Positions 50,283 through 62,700 of a DNA stretch of 64,000 nucleotides are shown here, in pieces. Source of the DNA: Zonotrichia leucophrys gambelii. Lineage: Eukaryota > Chordata > Aves > Passeriformes > Passerellidae. The position numbers were made by a program, and so were the translations under genes. The notes under the pieces were generated by a model. It had not been told where the DNA came from, made no database searches, and worked only from the letters and a program-made list of their open reading frames with translations. The first letter of the stretch is position 1. Every line of letters begins with the position of its first letter. The stretch spans positions 43,863,229 through 43,927,228 of the forward strand of contig NC_088169.1 of NCBI RefSeq assembly GCF_028769735.1. The letters run 5' to 3'.

Positions 50283-52823
50283 GAACTATATGGTCTAATT
50301 TCATACTCCTCGGTGTGAAGAACTGTCAGGAGATTACTTTGTAGGCTGTCTGCCTTTCCCTCTTGATAATTCCTCTGGCTAAACTTCTATGCTTTCTCAT
50401 AATATTCAATATCAGAACAGTTGACTCAGAACATCTGTAGAGACATCTCACTGCTCTCCCATGAGAAGCATGGAACCATTAAAGTCTCCTTTACCATATA
50501 TGTGCATAAAAATGATGACGCATTTGCAGATAAAAAAACCCCAGGGCTTCTGTTCATTATTATAATCAAAGTGATTGCTTGTGCTTCCCTTTTGGTTTGG
50601 CATATTCACTATTCCCTTTTCCACTTCTGAGCAAAAACTTTAGTAATTGCTTTCTGGTCATAGATGCATTGGAAGGAAATTCTTATCAAGGAAATTTCTT
50701 ATAAATTTCCAATTACTGAGCTAGAGAGACTGACTGATGTTTATCCACAAATGGCAACTCCAGAAGTCTTCTTCTGTACTATCTCATTAGTGATGTGTAT
50801 CATATAAAATCAGTGCTCTTTCTCCTTGCTTTAAAATAAGTATGACATTTAATCATGTGGGTATGGCATTTACTTAACAGTTTAGTACATCGCTAATTTA
50901 GGTATTTCCAGAATATTTACTCCATTAGCTGGCATTACTTGTTATTAAATATTATTTCTTTGTACCTGATCTTCTGGAATTAATTCTGTTTGAAGAGTGA
51001 AATTTTTTTCAAATTCATTCTGTTGTACTTTCTGTTCTTTTGCTCTTTACCTTTTCTTATCAATATTTAGCCACCAGAAAGTTTATTCTTACTCTGTTTT
51101 CTTCCTTGACAACAGTGAAAATGTATTTACTGCTCTGGAACCTAGGGAAACCACCCTCTGATGAAGATTTTTCATGGGTGGCTGTTGTGGAGATAGAAGT
51201 CAGTTCTCAAAATTTTTCACATAATAAATACTGTATTTTTACTTTGAAAGAATTTTTAGGATTAATAAAATGCCCTCTACTAAGTTTTGTCAATGCCTTA
51301 AAAGGCCTTACTGTATCTTTGTTTATGTGAGCGGCTTTTAATACTTCTGAAAAAGTCAATATTATGGGGAGCCCTCCAAAAATAGTATTATTATAATAGA
51401 ATAATATTACACAGAAAGAGAAGAGTGAGTCAGAAGAGCAGGTAGCAGTAATAATAGTCTGGGTCCAAAAAAAAAAAGTATATATATATATATTCTGGAA
51501 AGCTAAATTGACGTATTTTGCAGTCATTTAGAGAGAAATGAAGAAGAAGAAGAGGAACAGGAAGAAGACAAGGAAGAAGACAAGGACGCTGTGTCAATAT
51601 ATCTTGGTATATTTCAGGTGACTTACAGTGTAGCCTGAAAAAAAAAAAAGATGAAGGGTCTTTTTAACATATGATGGTTATCTGCTGGAAAATGTGTTCA
51701 AATTTTTTTGTAGAGAAACTAAGGTTCAGAAGGAATCTGCAAGGACCTGTCTCTTTCCTTTTTGTGGAGCAGTGTCTCCGTGGGACAACTACTGAAGAAC
51801 TAAAAAACAACCCCAAATCTGGTGGTAAGATCTTTATTTCTACAAGCTAGAGAAGGAGTAGACAAGTGCATGTAGGAAAGCAAGAACAAGTGAAAGCATA
51901 GAAGGCAAAGAAATCATGTTTATCCAAATGCTTTTAACAAAGCAGGAGTCTCCAAAGGTTAATATAAAATTCTGATTTTTAATAGAATGCATTGCAGCAC
52001 TTTCCAGGAGACTTCAGCTTTGATTATAGAAAAAGCTTAAATGTAACCCAGAGAAATCTGAAGAGACATAAAAAGACAACCGAGGCCAATTTAGTTTGGA
52101 AAATAAAAAGTAATATCAAGCTGCAGACTCTTAAAATTTTAAACAATATGCTAGTGGGGAAGATTAGTACAGAAATAAAAATTAAAAATAGAAAAAGCTA
52201 GCTCCAAATCACAAAAGAATAATGAATGCATCATTGCAAGATATTATATGCCAAGTACTTATGGGCTTTTCAAATGTATTTGCAATAAACTGCATATGTG
52301 ATATTTTTCCTATTTTAAATGTCAAAAAATGGATAGACAAAGAAAAGACGAAGAACTGACAAATCTGTCAACTAAATATATTACAGAGGAAGAAAGTAGC
52401 AAATCTCTCTTTTAAGAAGTATGTTCTTCTCTCATGCTGTGGGTCTCCAATTAAGATGATATTTCTTGGAGCTGCCAAAGAAAATATTTGAACATTCCTT
52501 TGTGTGCACACTGGCATTCAGGTCCTGGGGCAACCAAGGATCAGGAGTATGCAGAAGATGACCTGGAATTCATTGCTTTCTCCCCTTTCTCTAGTCTCAG
52601 CTGGTAGCTCTTGGAGAAACATTTTAAGATCACCCTGATTCACTGCTGACAAATGCAGTTCAGTTTTAAAAAGTGAAATAGAACACGCTCATGCAAGTTT
52701 CTGGATGATAATTAAAGAAACATTAAAAATGTCAATGAAAAAGCAATACAGTTAAAGAAATGTGAAAGATCAGAAATAAAAGCAACATATTTTTCTGGAA
52801 CAGAAGACATTGGGACATAATTG
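50283..52823. other. AT-rich unique sequence, no gene seen
   Basis: No gene recognised. A short poly-A plus TA dinucleotide run lies at about 51467-51492. A purine-rich GAA-type tract (51538-51586) contains two tandem GAAGAAGACAAG units (51561-51584). Confidence 0.5.
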
Positions 52824-52844
52824 TTAATTATGTGACATAATTAA
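52824..52844. repeat. 21-bp near-perfect palindrome
   Basis: TTAATTATGT (52824-52833) and ACATAATTAA (52835-52844) are exact reverse complements around a single G. It is AT-rich, so it may be chance. Confidence 0.8.
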
Positions 52845-52988
52845 TTCTAAACCACTGATATTGAGTATGAAAATAGGAATAAAATATTTGGAATGAAGAA
52901 ACATGAAAAATAATCTTCAAGGTTTGTACAAGTGAACATTTGTATCAGAAAAATGACATAATGCTTTTTCATCTTCTATAAAGGCATG

Positions 52989-53127
52989 GAATCACAGAAT
53001 CAAAAAATGACTGAGGCTGGAAGGGATCTCTGGAGGTCAACCCCTTTCTCAAGCAAACCCAGCTATCTCAGCCTTTCTTCACACAAGAGATGTTCTAGCC
53101 CCCTAGTCATCCTTGTGGCTCTTGTAA
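52989..53127 (-). mobile_element. Short CR1 LINE fragment
   Basis: The plus strand reads as antisense CR1 tail: GGAATCACAGAATCAAAAAATGACTGAGG, then GGCTGGAAGGGATCTCTGGAGGTCAACCCC. It then jumps to CTCAGCCTTTCTTCACACAAGAGATGTTCTAGCCCCC and ATCCTTGTGGCTCTTG. The middle of the normal 3' region is missing, so the copy has an internal deletion. Confidence 0.85.
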
Positions 53128-54139
53128 CAAAGAACTGAATTTCTAACAGAACTGAAATTATTTCCTCCAACTGAATTTTTCTATTTGCCACCTCATACCA
53201 GAATGATACTGACAATTTAGACAGAGTTCAGAACATAAGAAAATAATCACTATCAGCGGAGTAGAAACAATGACTTCTGAGGGATTAACTTTGAGAAAAG
53301 AGTAAGTTTTCTTAGCATCTACAAATATTCAGAAGAAAAAATTCAATTAATAAAGTGGAATTATTTAGGGTAATAAATGAAGGTTAATATGGAATAACGG
53401 AGTGAAAAAAAGGGCAGAAAAAATTGGAATGAAGAGTACAAAATTTCCTGATAGAAAGAAATCAATCTCTGGGCTAACTTTCTAAGGCAGTCCCAGAAAT
53501 GGATTTGTTCAGGTCTATTATTACTACTCTGAACAAAATGTATCAGATCTTTCAGGCATCAGTGGTACAATAGCAGTGCAATGCATTAGGTGATTTAGTG
53601 AGTCCTTTATCTTTCTCTCTAATTGTCATTTTATTACCTCACTCTCTGTTTACAGTAACATGTTTTCCAAAATAAAATACTCTTCAGTATTACATATGGA
53701 TAAAGACAGAAGAGAATGATAAAATAGTAATCTATGTATTCAGATCTATGCATTCTATTATAACTTAAAAATAAAACTACTACTAGTTACCAGAAGTGGC
53801 CAATGCATTGCCATAAAATCACGGGATTTTTGCTGTAAAGAAGTATAGTATTAAAAAACCACCCAAAATTATTTAATCTTTAATAACATTCATTGTATCT
53901 AGTTTCCTACAAATTCCTGATATTTATTCTCTAGAAATATACTAATTTCTTCAGGCTTCTCCATTTGCAGCAGTCTATTGCCAATGTCCATAATTGTTCT
54001 CCTGTCGGTTTTAATCTTGTCTCCTCCTGGCCTGTTCCTCTGGTGTGCCTTTGTGACATCTGGTCCAGCTGACCAATGATCTTACACGTCTGGCAGAAGC
54101 TCTTCAGAGGGTTCTGAGAAGCATCTCAGGTGTCCAGAG
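53128..54139. other. Unique sequence, no gene seen
   Basis: AT-rich up to about 54000, then GC-richer to 54139 with no recognised family. The GC-richer end may be a diverged upstream part of the following CR1. Confidence 0.45.
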
Positions 54140-54288
54140 AATCCAGAAGTGCTCAAGGCTGGGTTGGATGGGCCCTGAGCCACCTGATCTAGTGGGTGGC
54201 ATCCCTGCCCATCACAGAGGGGCTGGAATTGATTTTTAATGACTCTTCCAAGCCAAACCACTCTATGATCCTATCATCATATTCCTTG
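54140..54288 (+). mobile_element. CR1 LINE 3' tail
   Basis: GTGCTCAAGGCTGGGTTGGATGGG, CACCTGATCTAGTGGGTGGCATCCCTGCCCAT, GGGGCTGGAATTGATT and TTCCAAGCCAAACCACTCTATGATCCTATCAT: the standard CR1 3' UTR and tail in sense orientation, 5'-truncated. Confidence 0.85.
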
Positions 54289-54634
54289 GGTTCCTATCTT
54301 TCCTTCATGTCCCATACAATAATTAACCACCCTCATACCCAGGGCTTCACCTCCCAGTATCCCACACCCTAACTAGAGATTTCTTGAATAGACAAAAAGC
54401 ACTGTAGAAAATATAGATATTTTGCAGATTTGCAAGCGTTGGATGGCTGGGACAAAGGGGTTTCTCTTGTTTGCTTGCATGCTGTCTGTGAAAGGCAGCA
54501 GAGATTATCACATGGAAACATATGCTGCTTAAGAGCCATGTTTCCTCATTACATTTTTCCTTTGGAAAATACAGTGGGTTTAGTGAGTTATCTCTGGTAC
54601 TATCTGTAGAATATGAATTATTTCCATTAGGACA
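54289..54634. other. Unique sequence, no gene seen
   Basis: No gene or repeat recognised between the CR1 tail and the microsatellite. Confidence 0.5.
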
Positions 54635-54920
54635 TTCCTTCCTTCCTTCCTTCCTTCCTTCCTTCCTTCCTTCCTTCCTTCCTTCCTTCCTTCCTTCCTT
54701 CCTTCCTTCCTTCCTTCCTTCCTTCCTTCCTTCCTTCCTTCCTTCCTTCCTTCCTTCCTTCCTTCCTTCCTTCCTCTTCCTTCCTTTCCTTCCTTCCTTC
54801 CTTCCTTCCTTCCTTCCTTCCTTCCTTCCTTCTCTTCCTTCCTTCCTTCCTTCCTTCCTTCTCCCTTCCTTCCTTCCTCTTCCTTCCTTCCTTCCTTCCT
54901 TCCTTCCTTCCTTCCTTCCT
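54635..54920. repeat. (TTCC)n / (GGAA)n microsatellite, 286 bp
   Basis: Tetranucleotide TTCC units run for 286 bases. The first about 138 bases are uninterrupted. Later interruptions (near 54774-54788, 54831-54837, 54861-54866 and 54877-54882) change the phase. The strand asymmetry is complete: all pyrimidine on plus, all purine on minus. Long frames here (FLPS-type repeats on plus, GRKE-type repeats on minus) are a result of the repeat and not proteins. It is likely length-polymorphic. Confidence 0.98.
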
Positions 54921-57226
54921 GTATGACAACTTTATATAGATTAATAGGAGGTAATAAACCCTTCATTGTATTTTGGTAATTATTTAAAAGCTGCTTTGCT
55001 CAATTCCAGGCTATGGAGGTACCGCTTACAAAACCAATGCCAAAATGAAAGCAAAGGATTTGTAGGAACTTGAATCCATTTAAAGGAATATACAGCTATA
55101 GGGTTTTTGGTGCTATCTTTGTTACTGGGAATTACACTTTTAACTGATAAAACTTCATATCAGAGAGAAGGTTCTGAAGAAAGTGTAGTGAAAAGACACA
55201 TTTTCTGTTACAGTAGTTAATACTGACTAAGTAAAAAGATAAAGTGGATCTCTGTCAAGCACCTTGAGCTAGAAGTGATTAAAGAACATGAGCGCCCTCT
55301 CCCCAGTTTACAGTGGTGAAGGCGGCATAGTGTTGAGTCATTTTCTGAGTGAAAAATGAGGGTGCTATATAGAAACAGAATTTAATTTTTTGTGAGATAG
55401 ACTAAAGTACTTCATCAAAAGGAGAAGTAGAAAACTGCGAGAAGAAAACTGATTGCTTTCCCGCTCTAGAAAATCACCAGTGGTAGTGAAAATATTATGG
55501 GAATCCCATCTCACAGTCTTAAGAGTTTACTAATTCGTAAAGTTGCTGTGATGAGGGTGGCTTGATGGCTATCTAACAGTCACTGAAACTTTTAAAATTG
55601 GGATTTTGAAGCCCAGACACAGTTACTAGATCAAGAGTTCAGACAGGTCTCTGACGAAACTGATGCACGTTACTTGATTGATTCCCTATTTAAGTGAGCC
55701 TTTGTGTTGAAAAATCTCCTTATCCTTTTGTATGGTGAAACCACGTTCAGAATTATTAACCATGTTCAAATTAAAACATCTGTAGCCCTTCATAAGTATT
55801 TCTCATGTTTAATCATAAATGGTTTTCTAGAAGAAAAGAGAAGGTTTTTTTCCAACAAGCCAGACCAGAAACAAGTAAAAGGAAGTTGAAATTATACATA
55901 TTAAAGATAGAATATATTGTGTTTTATCTGGTGTTTTTTAATGTAATTGTGTTCAAAACTGGGCTGGGCACCCTGAGGAAAGGAAAAGAAAGAAATTTCT
56001 TTAGCTGATATTTTAGCTGATAGACTCTAAGAGGCCAAATACATTTTACATCATTTGTGAAATCTTGATACCAGCCTGAATTAAGAAAAGGGCTTATCTG
56101 AAGACTTGTAAAGTCCTTTCTCATGAGGAAATAAATTATGCTTTTTTGTACTCATATATGTTGTAAGTATCTGTTTTAAATAAAGAAAATAAATTTCCAC
56201 CTATCAGTGTTTGGTGAATAATTACTCGTTTTTCAGGAGTGATATGTGTAAATAACCATTATGGTCACATCTGTTGTTGAAGTTTTGAGGTTTTTTCAGA
56301 CTAATCTCCTCCACTGATTATCAAAAATTGTAAGGATTTTTGGTAGATCTTACCTTAATTTTATAGATGCATAATAGTAAAATTTAATATCCATATATTT
56401 AGATTAAAATTTGATACTTTTTATCTACATTTTTTTAGAAGTTCAGAGCACTGGACTACTTGCTATGCTATTCAGGAGTGGCAAATACCTGATGAAGATT
56501 TTTTCTTTTTGTCTTAAAAACCAAAAGAAAAGAATACCCTAAACAAACCCAAGTCCATTCTCTTAGTTTCTGCTGTTCTCTTGTCTACAATTTGAGCAAC
56601 ACATGAATGAAATGCTCTTCAAGATATTATTTAACCCAGCCCAGGCATTAATTCTGGATCACTACAGTCACTGTCAGAGACATTTGACTTATCTGGGCCT
56701 TAAAAATGTCTTGTAAAGAAGATTGAGCTTGGCTCCACCAGTAGTACTTCAGTACCCTTTCCATCATGCAGTTTTTTCCTGTAGTTTTCCATAAGCCTTC
56801 ATTACTATCTGTCACCAGAACACAGGTGTTGTCAGCCTGTGCTCAGAAAAAGTATGGCTGTACTTCTCAAGCTCTAATATCTCTTTGAAAACAGTATGAG
56901 CATGGGAATGAGGTTTTCAGCCAGAATAATAGAGTTCATATCCAGATAGCCTCATGAGGGATTCACCTGTCTAAGCATATCTGTCTAGTATCATTATTTA
57001 TGCCCTAATAGTTCTGAGGCACCTGAAGACATTTGAAAGATAAAATACAGAACTTGGGGAAGACCTGTGGCTTTCTTGGTGGCAGCTGGAGACAGACAGG
57101 ATGCAATAAGGTACAGAAAATATGTAAGAAATCAATTTTTCAAGAACTGAGTCTTGCCTACAATATCTAAAGCATATCTCCTCTGAGGCTGGGAATGCAG
57201 TTTAATGGAGCTTAGAGATGTGTCTA
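54921..57226. other. Unique AT-rich sequence, no gene seen
   Basis: No gene or confident repeat. Short frames only. Confidence 0.5.
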
Positions 57227-57730
57227 TCATGAGGCTGGACTACATTGGGTGCACTGGGGATCTCCACTAATTATAGAGCACATTTGGATGCTTAGGTCAC
57301 CCTTTTGAACCACTATTGAATTCTGTGCATTTAATGTACTGAATTGAACTGGAAAACCAATATTCAGAACTCTGCCCTGTCTATGAAAAATCGTGAACAT
57401 GGATGTAGGATTTCTGAGACAAAGGGCATAAATATTACCAATAGAAATCACAACTATTCCAATCAGAAACCAGCAAAGTCCTTGTTTTTTATGCCCTGTC
57501 TGACATAAGAGATGTGAATTTAAATGATTGCTACAAATCACCTGGAATAAAAATATTGCAGATGAAATTAATATCCTTAAGACCCAGTCTGTAGGTTCTA
57601 CTGAACAGCTGGTGCTAAAAACCAAAATTGAATTAAGGAAAATAACAGGTTCTTTTGTCCTGACTATGAAAACTGCTACATGACTGTTCATAATAATATT
57701 CCAAAAATTCTTTCTACCTCGCCTAAGCAA
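57227..57730 (-). other. Longest non-repeat open frame (167 codons), probably not a gene
   Basis: The frame starts at the complement of 57730 and ends at 57227. The predicted protein has two hydrophobic stretches, around residues 28-65 (ILVFSTSC and ILISSAIFLFQVIC) and 88-102 (WFLIGIVVISIGNIYAL), with several cysteines. There is no signal peptide followed by a known fold, no domain I recognise and no GC rise over the frame. No promoter, splice sites or polyadenylation signal could be tied to it. At this base composition a frame this long is expected about once in ten such windows by my rough estimate, so chance remains the best explanation. A single-exon decayed pseudogene is the alternative. 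Confidence 0.15.
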
Positions 57731-59377
57731 ATGTAATTGTCATTTCCAGGTAGAAGTGATACCTAATGTAATAAGCTGGTGCTTATTTTGTATCTTCTAC
57801 AGTAGGGGAGTCCTGTTCTTTCAGGAGAAAAAAAAATCCAGAGGAAAAAAGAAGAAAATAAAAATCCCAGCAAAAATTCTGCTGAAGTCCTTTAGAAAAT
57901 GCCTAGAAAGAATAATAAAGAAAATCCTCAGCATTTTTGTGAAGAATTTGCAGTTTAATAGATTCAGTCACCCTTAAGTTACATGGAAGTCTAGAGCTGC
58001 TCCAGTATAGAACTGCTCTAAATAAAACATAGCAATTTAAGATGTAATTGATGCAGTACTGTTTGTACTTGACTGATGAGAGAATGACAGGTTTGATAAA
58101 AATTATAGGACACATGCTTTTTTAGTGAAAGACATCTTACTGAACAAAAAAGGCATTATGGTTAAGAGTCCTAAACAGAGCAATTATTAAGCCTAGTAAA
58201 AGCAGTCTTGCTCCACTACATAAGATGAAAACTAATAATCCAACCTACCCCACTTTATCCAAGGTGTGAAATATTAGTGTAGGCTTAACTCCAAACATAC
58301 ACAATCATCACCTGCCCTGAATAAATCGCTAGAGGTGTAAGGAAACTGAGGTCTGTGTGTCACTCACTTATAAATCAGTGAAAAATCTATACTTACTGTA
58401 AGTTAAAGAGATGAAAAAAAGATATCAGGAAGTTTTTAAACTAGAAGTTCTTACTGTAATAATTCTCAATAAGTTTGACATTATATGTATGATTATATAT
58501 GAAATTCTCTCTGATATCTTATATAGGTTAATCTTGGATACCTTCAAGATATACTTTTTATATTTAAAAGCATCTCAAGGCTAGTTAACTTCACAGAATT
58601 CAGTTCAATAATTTTAGAAAAAAATCATAATGTTTTAAAATGTTTAAAAGTATTGTTTTTTATGAATTTTCCAAAATTATTACTTGACTGAATATTAAGA
58701 ATTTTAAAGTTACATTTATAAGCATTTGAAAAGAAAAATGATAAGAAAAATCAGTTTTACATAATGACAATGGTCAGTACTCATGTATTCTTACTGATGT
58801 GGTAAATTTATCCTTCATAAGGTTCCTATAACACTTTGGGGTTTTTTTAATTGTTTACCAGCTTTCTCTTTATGAATTCACTCAACTAGCTGCAATTCTA
58901 GTATGGGACTTAGGGTAGTTTCTGTTAAGTTTCTAATCTTTGGCACCAAGAAAATTAAAAAATTCTAATTATCAGATCTAAAAGACTGTTTCTTTGGACC
59001 TGTTTCTGGTCCAAACAGGACCAGAAGTAGACAGGCTAGGGATTTTTGGGGACCATGCATCATCCCAACATTTCCTATCATGTGGAATGAGTGTCTGTCA
59101 TTCCTCAGGAAAGAACTATCACTGGAAAGGGATGACAGCACTTCTCAGTCATTTCCACTGTGGGTCAGTAGATGTGCCTCTGCTATATGTCTATTACTCC
59201 AAGTTCATCTGGCATGCAAATCAGGCATATGTATAAATATGCAAAGCAGTTTAATAATGTAAAAGTGTTAGATTGCCTCTTAATGTTTGCTGACTTGCAT
59301 TTTTAATGGATAAAACTTATATCAGTTTTGACATGTCAGCCACCTATTTTCTTCTTGCATTTAGCCATATGGAAGTC
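57731..59377. other. AT-rich unique sequence, no gene seen
   Basis: No gene or repeat recognised. A lysine-rich plus-strand frame (57756-57977) reflects A-rich DNA. Confidence 0.5.
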
Positions 59378-59776
59378 TTACAAGGAGCAGCTGAGGCCAG
59401 TTGGATCCTTCACCTCCATCTTGGTGAAGAGGAGACTGAGGAGAGACCTCATTGCAGCCTACAAACTCTTTGTGAGGGGACAAGGAGGGGCAGGCACTGA
59501 GCTCTTCCCTCTGGTGACCAGTGACAGACAAAGGGAATAGCCTCAAGGTGTGTCAGCGGGATGTTTAGGTTGGATATTAGGAAAAGGTTCTTCCCCCAGA
59601 GGGTGTTTGGGCTCTGGAACAGCTCCCCAGGGCAGTGCTCACAGCACTAGCCTGACAGAGCTCAAGGAGCATTCGATCAGTGCTCTCAGGCACATGGTGT
59701 GACTCTTGGGGAGTTGGACTCGATAATCCTTGTGGGTCTCTTCCAAATCAGAATATTCTGTGACTCTATGATTTAT
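59378..59776 (+). mobile_element. CR1 LINE 3' end
   Basis: Sense CR1: TACAAGGAGCAGCTGAGGCC, AGAGGAGACTGAGGAGAGACCTCATTGCAGCC, CTCTTCCCTCTGGTGACCAGTGACAG, TTTAGGTTGGATATTAGGAAAAGG, GGGCTCTGGAACAGCTCCCCAGGG and GTTGGACTCGATAATCC, ending in the tail ATTCTGTGACTCTATGAT. It covers the ORF2 C-terminus and 3' UTR and is 5'-truncated. It resembles the copy at 48773-50282 in the segment CTGACAGAGCTCAAGGAGCA...GTGCTCTCAGGCACATGGT, which suggests a related subfamily. Confidence 0.92.
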
Positions 59777-62700
59777 GATTGTATTTTACTTTGAAATTAT
59801 GCATGAATTCATATGAAGTATCTGCATAATATAGTGCTAGGTACTAGCAAAGGGGGAGGGATTTAAAACTTCCCAAAGATTACAGCAAATAGCAATAGAA
59901 AATACTTGTTGAAGCAGCAAAAATTTTTAGACTGGTGAAAGTGTTTTAAGTTACAAGTGTCTCAGACATGATTTTTAAAATTCAGTGATGCAACTAATTT
60001 CTGACAGTACCTTAAATAAATCTATGTAGTATCCAAATTTTAGCAATTTAAATTAAAGGTTTTTCTACTTTTATTTTTAATTTCATTGGGATCACGCATG
60101 TCTTTGAGAACATGAGAAAACTTTGAAAATGTATTTCCCAGTTTTATAAGAAGTCATTTTGGACTTGGTGTGCTGATAGAAATCCAGACTGCTTGTGACC
60201 TAGATGAATTACAAAAAAAGTAAGTCAGGTAGCTCCAGTTTATGTGTCAGTGAAAATAAGGTGAAAAGAATCTGTGGGGAGAGGCAAATATGCACAAAAA
60301 TCCTTCTAGCTAGAGCTACATTAAGCATAGAAGGATGTGAAGAAAGAACTAGAACCAGAGATGGGGTAGAGAAGGAAAGGATGCTCCTTCCTTTTTGCCC
60401 CTAATACTAGGTTAAATGGTGAGTGTTATGCTGCTCCTCTCTGTGACTGGAACACTTTTATATGGTACTAATTAATTTAGCAAGTGTTTCAGCTTGACCT
60501 TTAAAGTCATGGAGGTCTGGAGAAAATGATAAGACAAAAGCTGCCCACTAAAATGTGAGCAGGAGGATAGCAGTATGAAAAGGGCAGAGATTCTTCTTAA
60601 AGGAAAGAAGATCCTTTCACTTATTTCCAGTCTAAACTTACTTCTTACAGACTTGCACAGAAGAGATTGTCTTGGCAATTGGCTTCATCAAGAGGCTTTA
60701 TTAGGTTCCTGCAGATTAGGGAACTATTTAATTCCAAAGCTGTTCACAATTCCTATCTTCTCTGTGAGATAACACGTTTGTCCAGTCTTCCTTATTTGAA
60801 CATATACTCCAGGGAAATATCTTTTTCTCTATAACATCACTGTAGTTTTAAATGTTTATATATTCATAGATATTCATCATGCAAGCAATTTAGATTCATA
60901 TTTTGTATTTCCCCTTTTGGGAATATTAAAAGTTTATTATGCTTCATGGATCACAGTCATAATGATGCTCGATAAAAAGTACTGGAAAAGAAATCTGAAG
61001 ATTTATTTTTAAGTAAAGTTTTGAGACCTGAAGAAAAGCTTAATGTGAACCATGATGTAAGGACTGCAGATAAATTTTTACAAGAGAAGTAGCAGACATG
61101 AATCTATCCCTTTGAAGCATAAAAGCATATAAATATTAAGCTCTCAAAATATAATTTTGATGAAAAAACTTTTAACACTGATATATATATCTATCTTTAT
61201 TTGGAACATAACTGCTGTATTCTTCCAGTTACAATTTGTTTTCTAACTTGTACTTTAAAATTATTTTGAGTCTTGAATTTTGAACTAAGTCTTTCAAGGA
61301 AACAAATTAATGCCTTTACCTTTGCAATTTTCAACATCTCTGTGACATCTGATTTATCCATTTGGTCTATTTATTGATGAAAAACATACACAATTTCTTA
61401 CCCACAATATCTGAAACTGGAAGACCTTTTTTAATGATGAGATTTTCTTCTGGGAAATTATTAAGGTGAGAAAAGTGACCTAATTTCTTAAACAGATTTT
61501 GAAGGACTATCAGGGAGGCAAATGAATGAAACCATCATCTTAAAAAATGCAAGGAGAAATTCAATCTCTTATTAAAAAACAATTTTAATCCTCATTTTTG
61601 TGTTGTTGTTTTGTTAGGGTTTTTTTCATTTTTCTTATTGCAATGATTTCTACTCTCTAGACTCTTAAAATCAGAATATCTGATACAAAGACTTATGTTT
61701 TTTCTGCATTGTTAAAAGCATTTGATGGTTTCAGCAACATCTATGGTTACACAATCACAAGCAAGTGACCTGTCACCCAGCAATATATTTTTCAGCATTT
61801 AATCCTGGAATCTTAAAAATCATTAACTTAAGCTCTAAGTTATCAACTCTCAACTAGGTTGAAACTCCATCTTTTGTGACCACTATTCAGAACAGAGTCT
61901 TTTCAAACATTTAACACATCTCAACAGGAATTGTTGAACATTTAGATGCAATACTCTCTCTGTGTGCTTAGCAGCAGGTATTTATCAACCTGTACCCATT
62001 GATTATTTCTTTAAATAATGTTTTTCATTTAATTAATACCTATATTAAATCCTTTGTGGGAAAGTTCAGTGTTGGGAATCAGGCAGTTTTCTGACACTAA
62101 TTAACACATAATTCAGGCGGGATACCTTTACACCATAGTATCAACATTCACAATAACCTGCAAATGACTTTGTTCATGTTGCATCTGTTATGTGGTTGGA
62201 ACTTTCTCATATCAAATGCCAGTGAATAGAAAATACTATTTTATTCTGAGGACTGATAGCTAAGCAAAACTATCACAATCCAAATTTGTTCTATGGAACC
62301 TAAGGATTAATTTAGAAATAATATTATTGATCTGATAATTGGATTCATTTCGTAATTAGATATAATCCTTTTTCTAAAAAAGGTTTTGTAATCCTTCTGG
62401 CAAGAAGTAACAGACAGCAACAGAAGCTGAAATTATATTTAAGGACTTCTTAAAGTCCTTAGCAGACCTGGGATAATTGTATTAAGTTTTTGGGAAAGTT
62501 TTATCTAAGTTTTCCATGCGCAGGCATGAAAGTTTAAAAAATAATGCTTTTATTCAAGGGATATTAAAAAAATCTAATAAGGGTACAAAGAAATAAGAAC
62601 ACTAATAATAATTAATTCTTACTATATAATCATAATGGTTTTATAGTCTTTCCTCTAGCAATTGACAATCTAGTTGACTTGCCCTTCCTTCAATAGCCTT

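Noticed and set aside
51538..51624. Short lysine-rich frame starting at an ATG in a GAA-type purine tract
   Set aside because: Only about 28 codons, produced by a purine-rich simple repeat, with no supporting context.
54522..54966. Long open frames on both strands (100-134 codons) with FLPS- or GRKE-type repeats
   Set aside because: They are direct translations of a TTCC/GGAA microsatellite and lack any non-repetitive domain.
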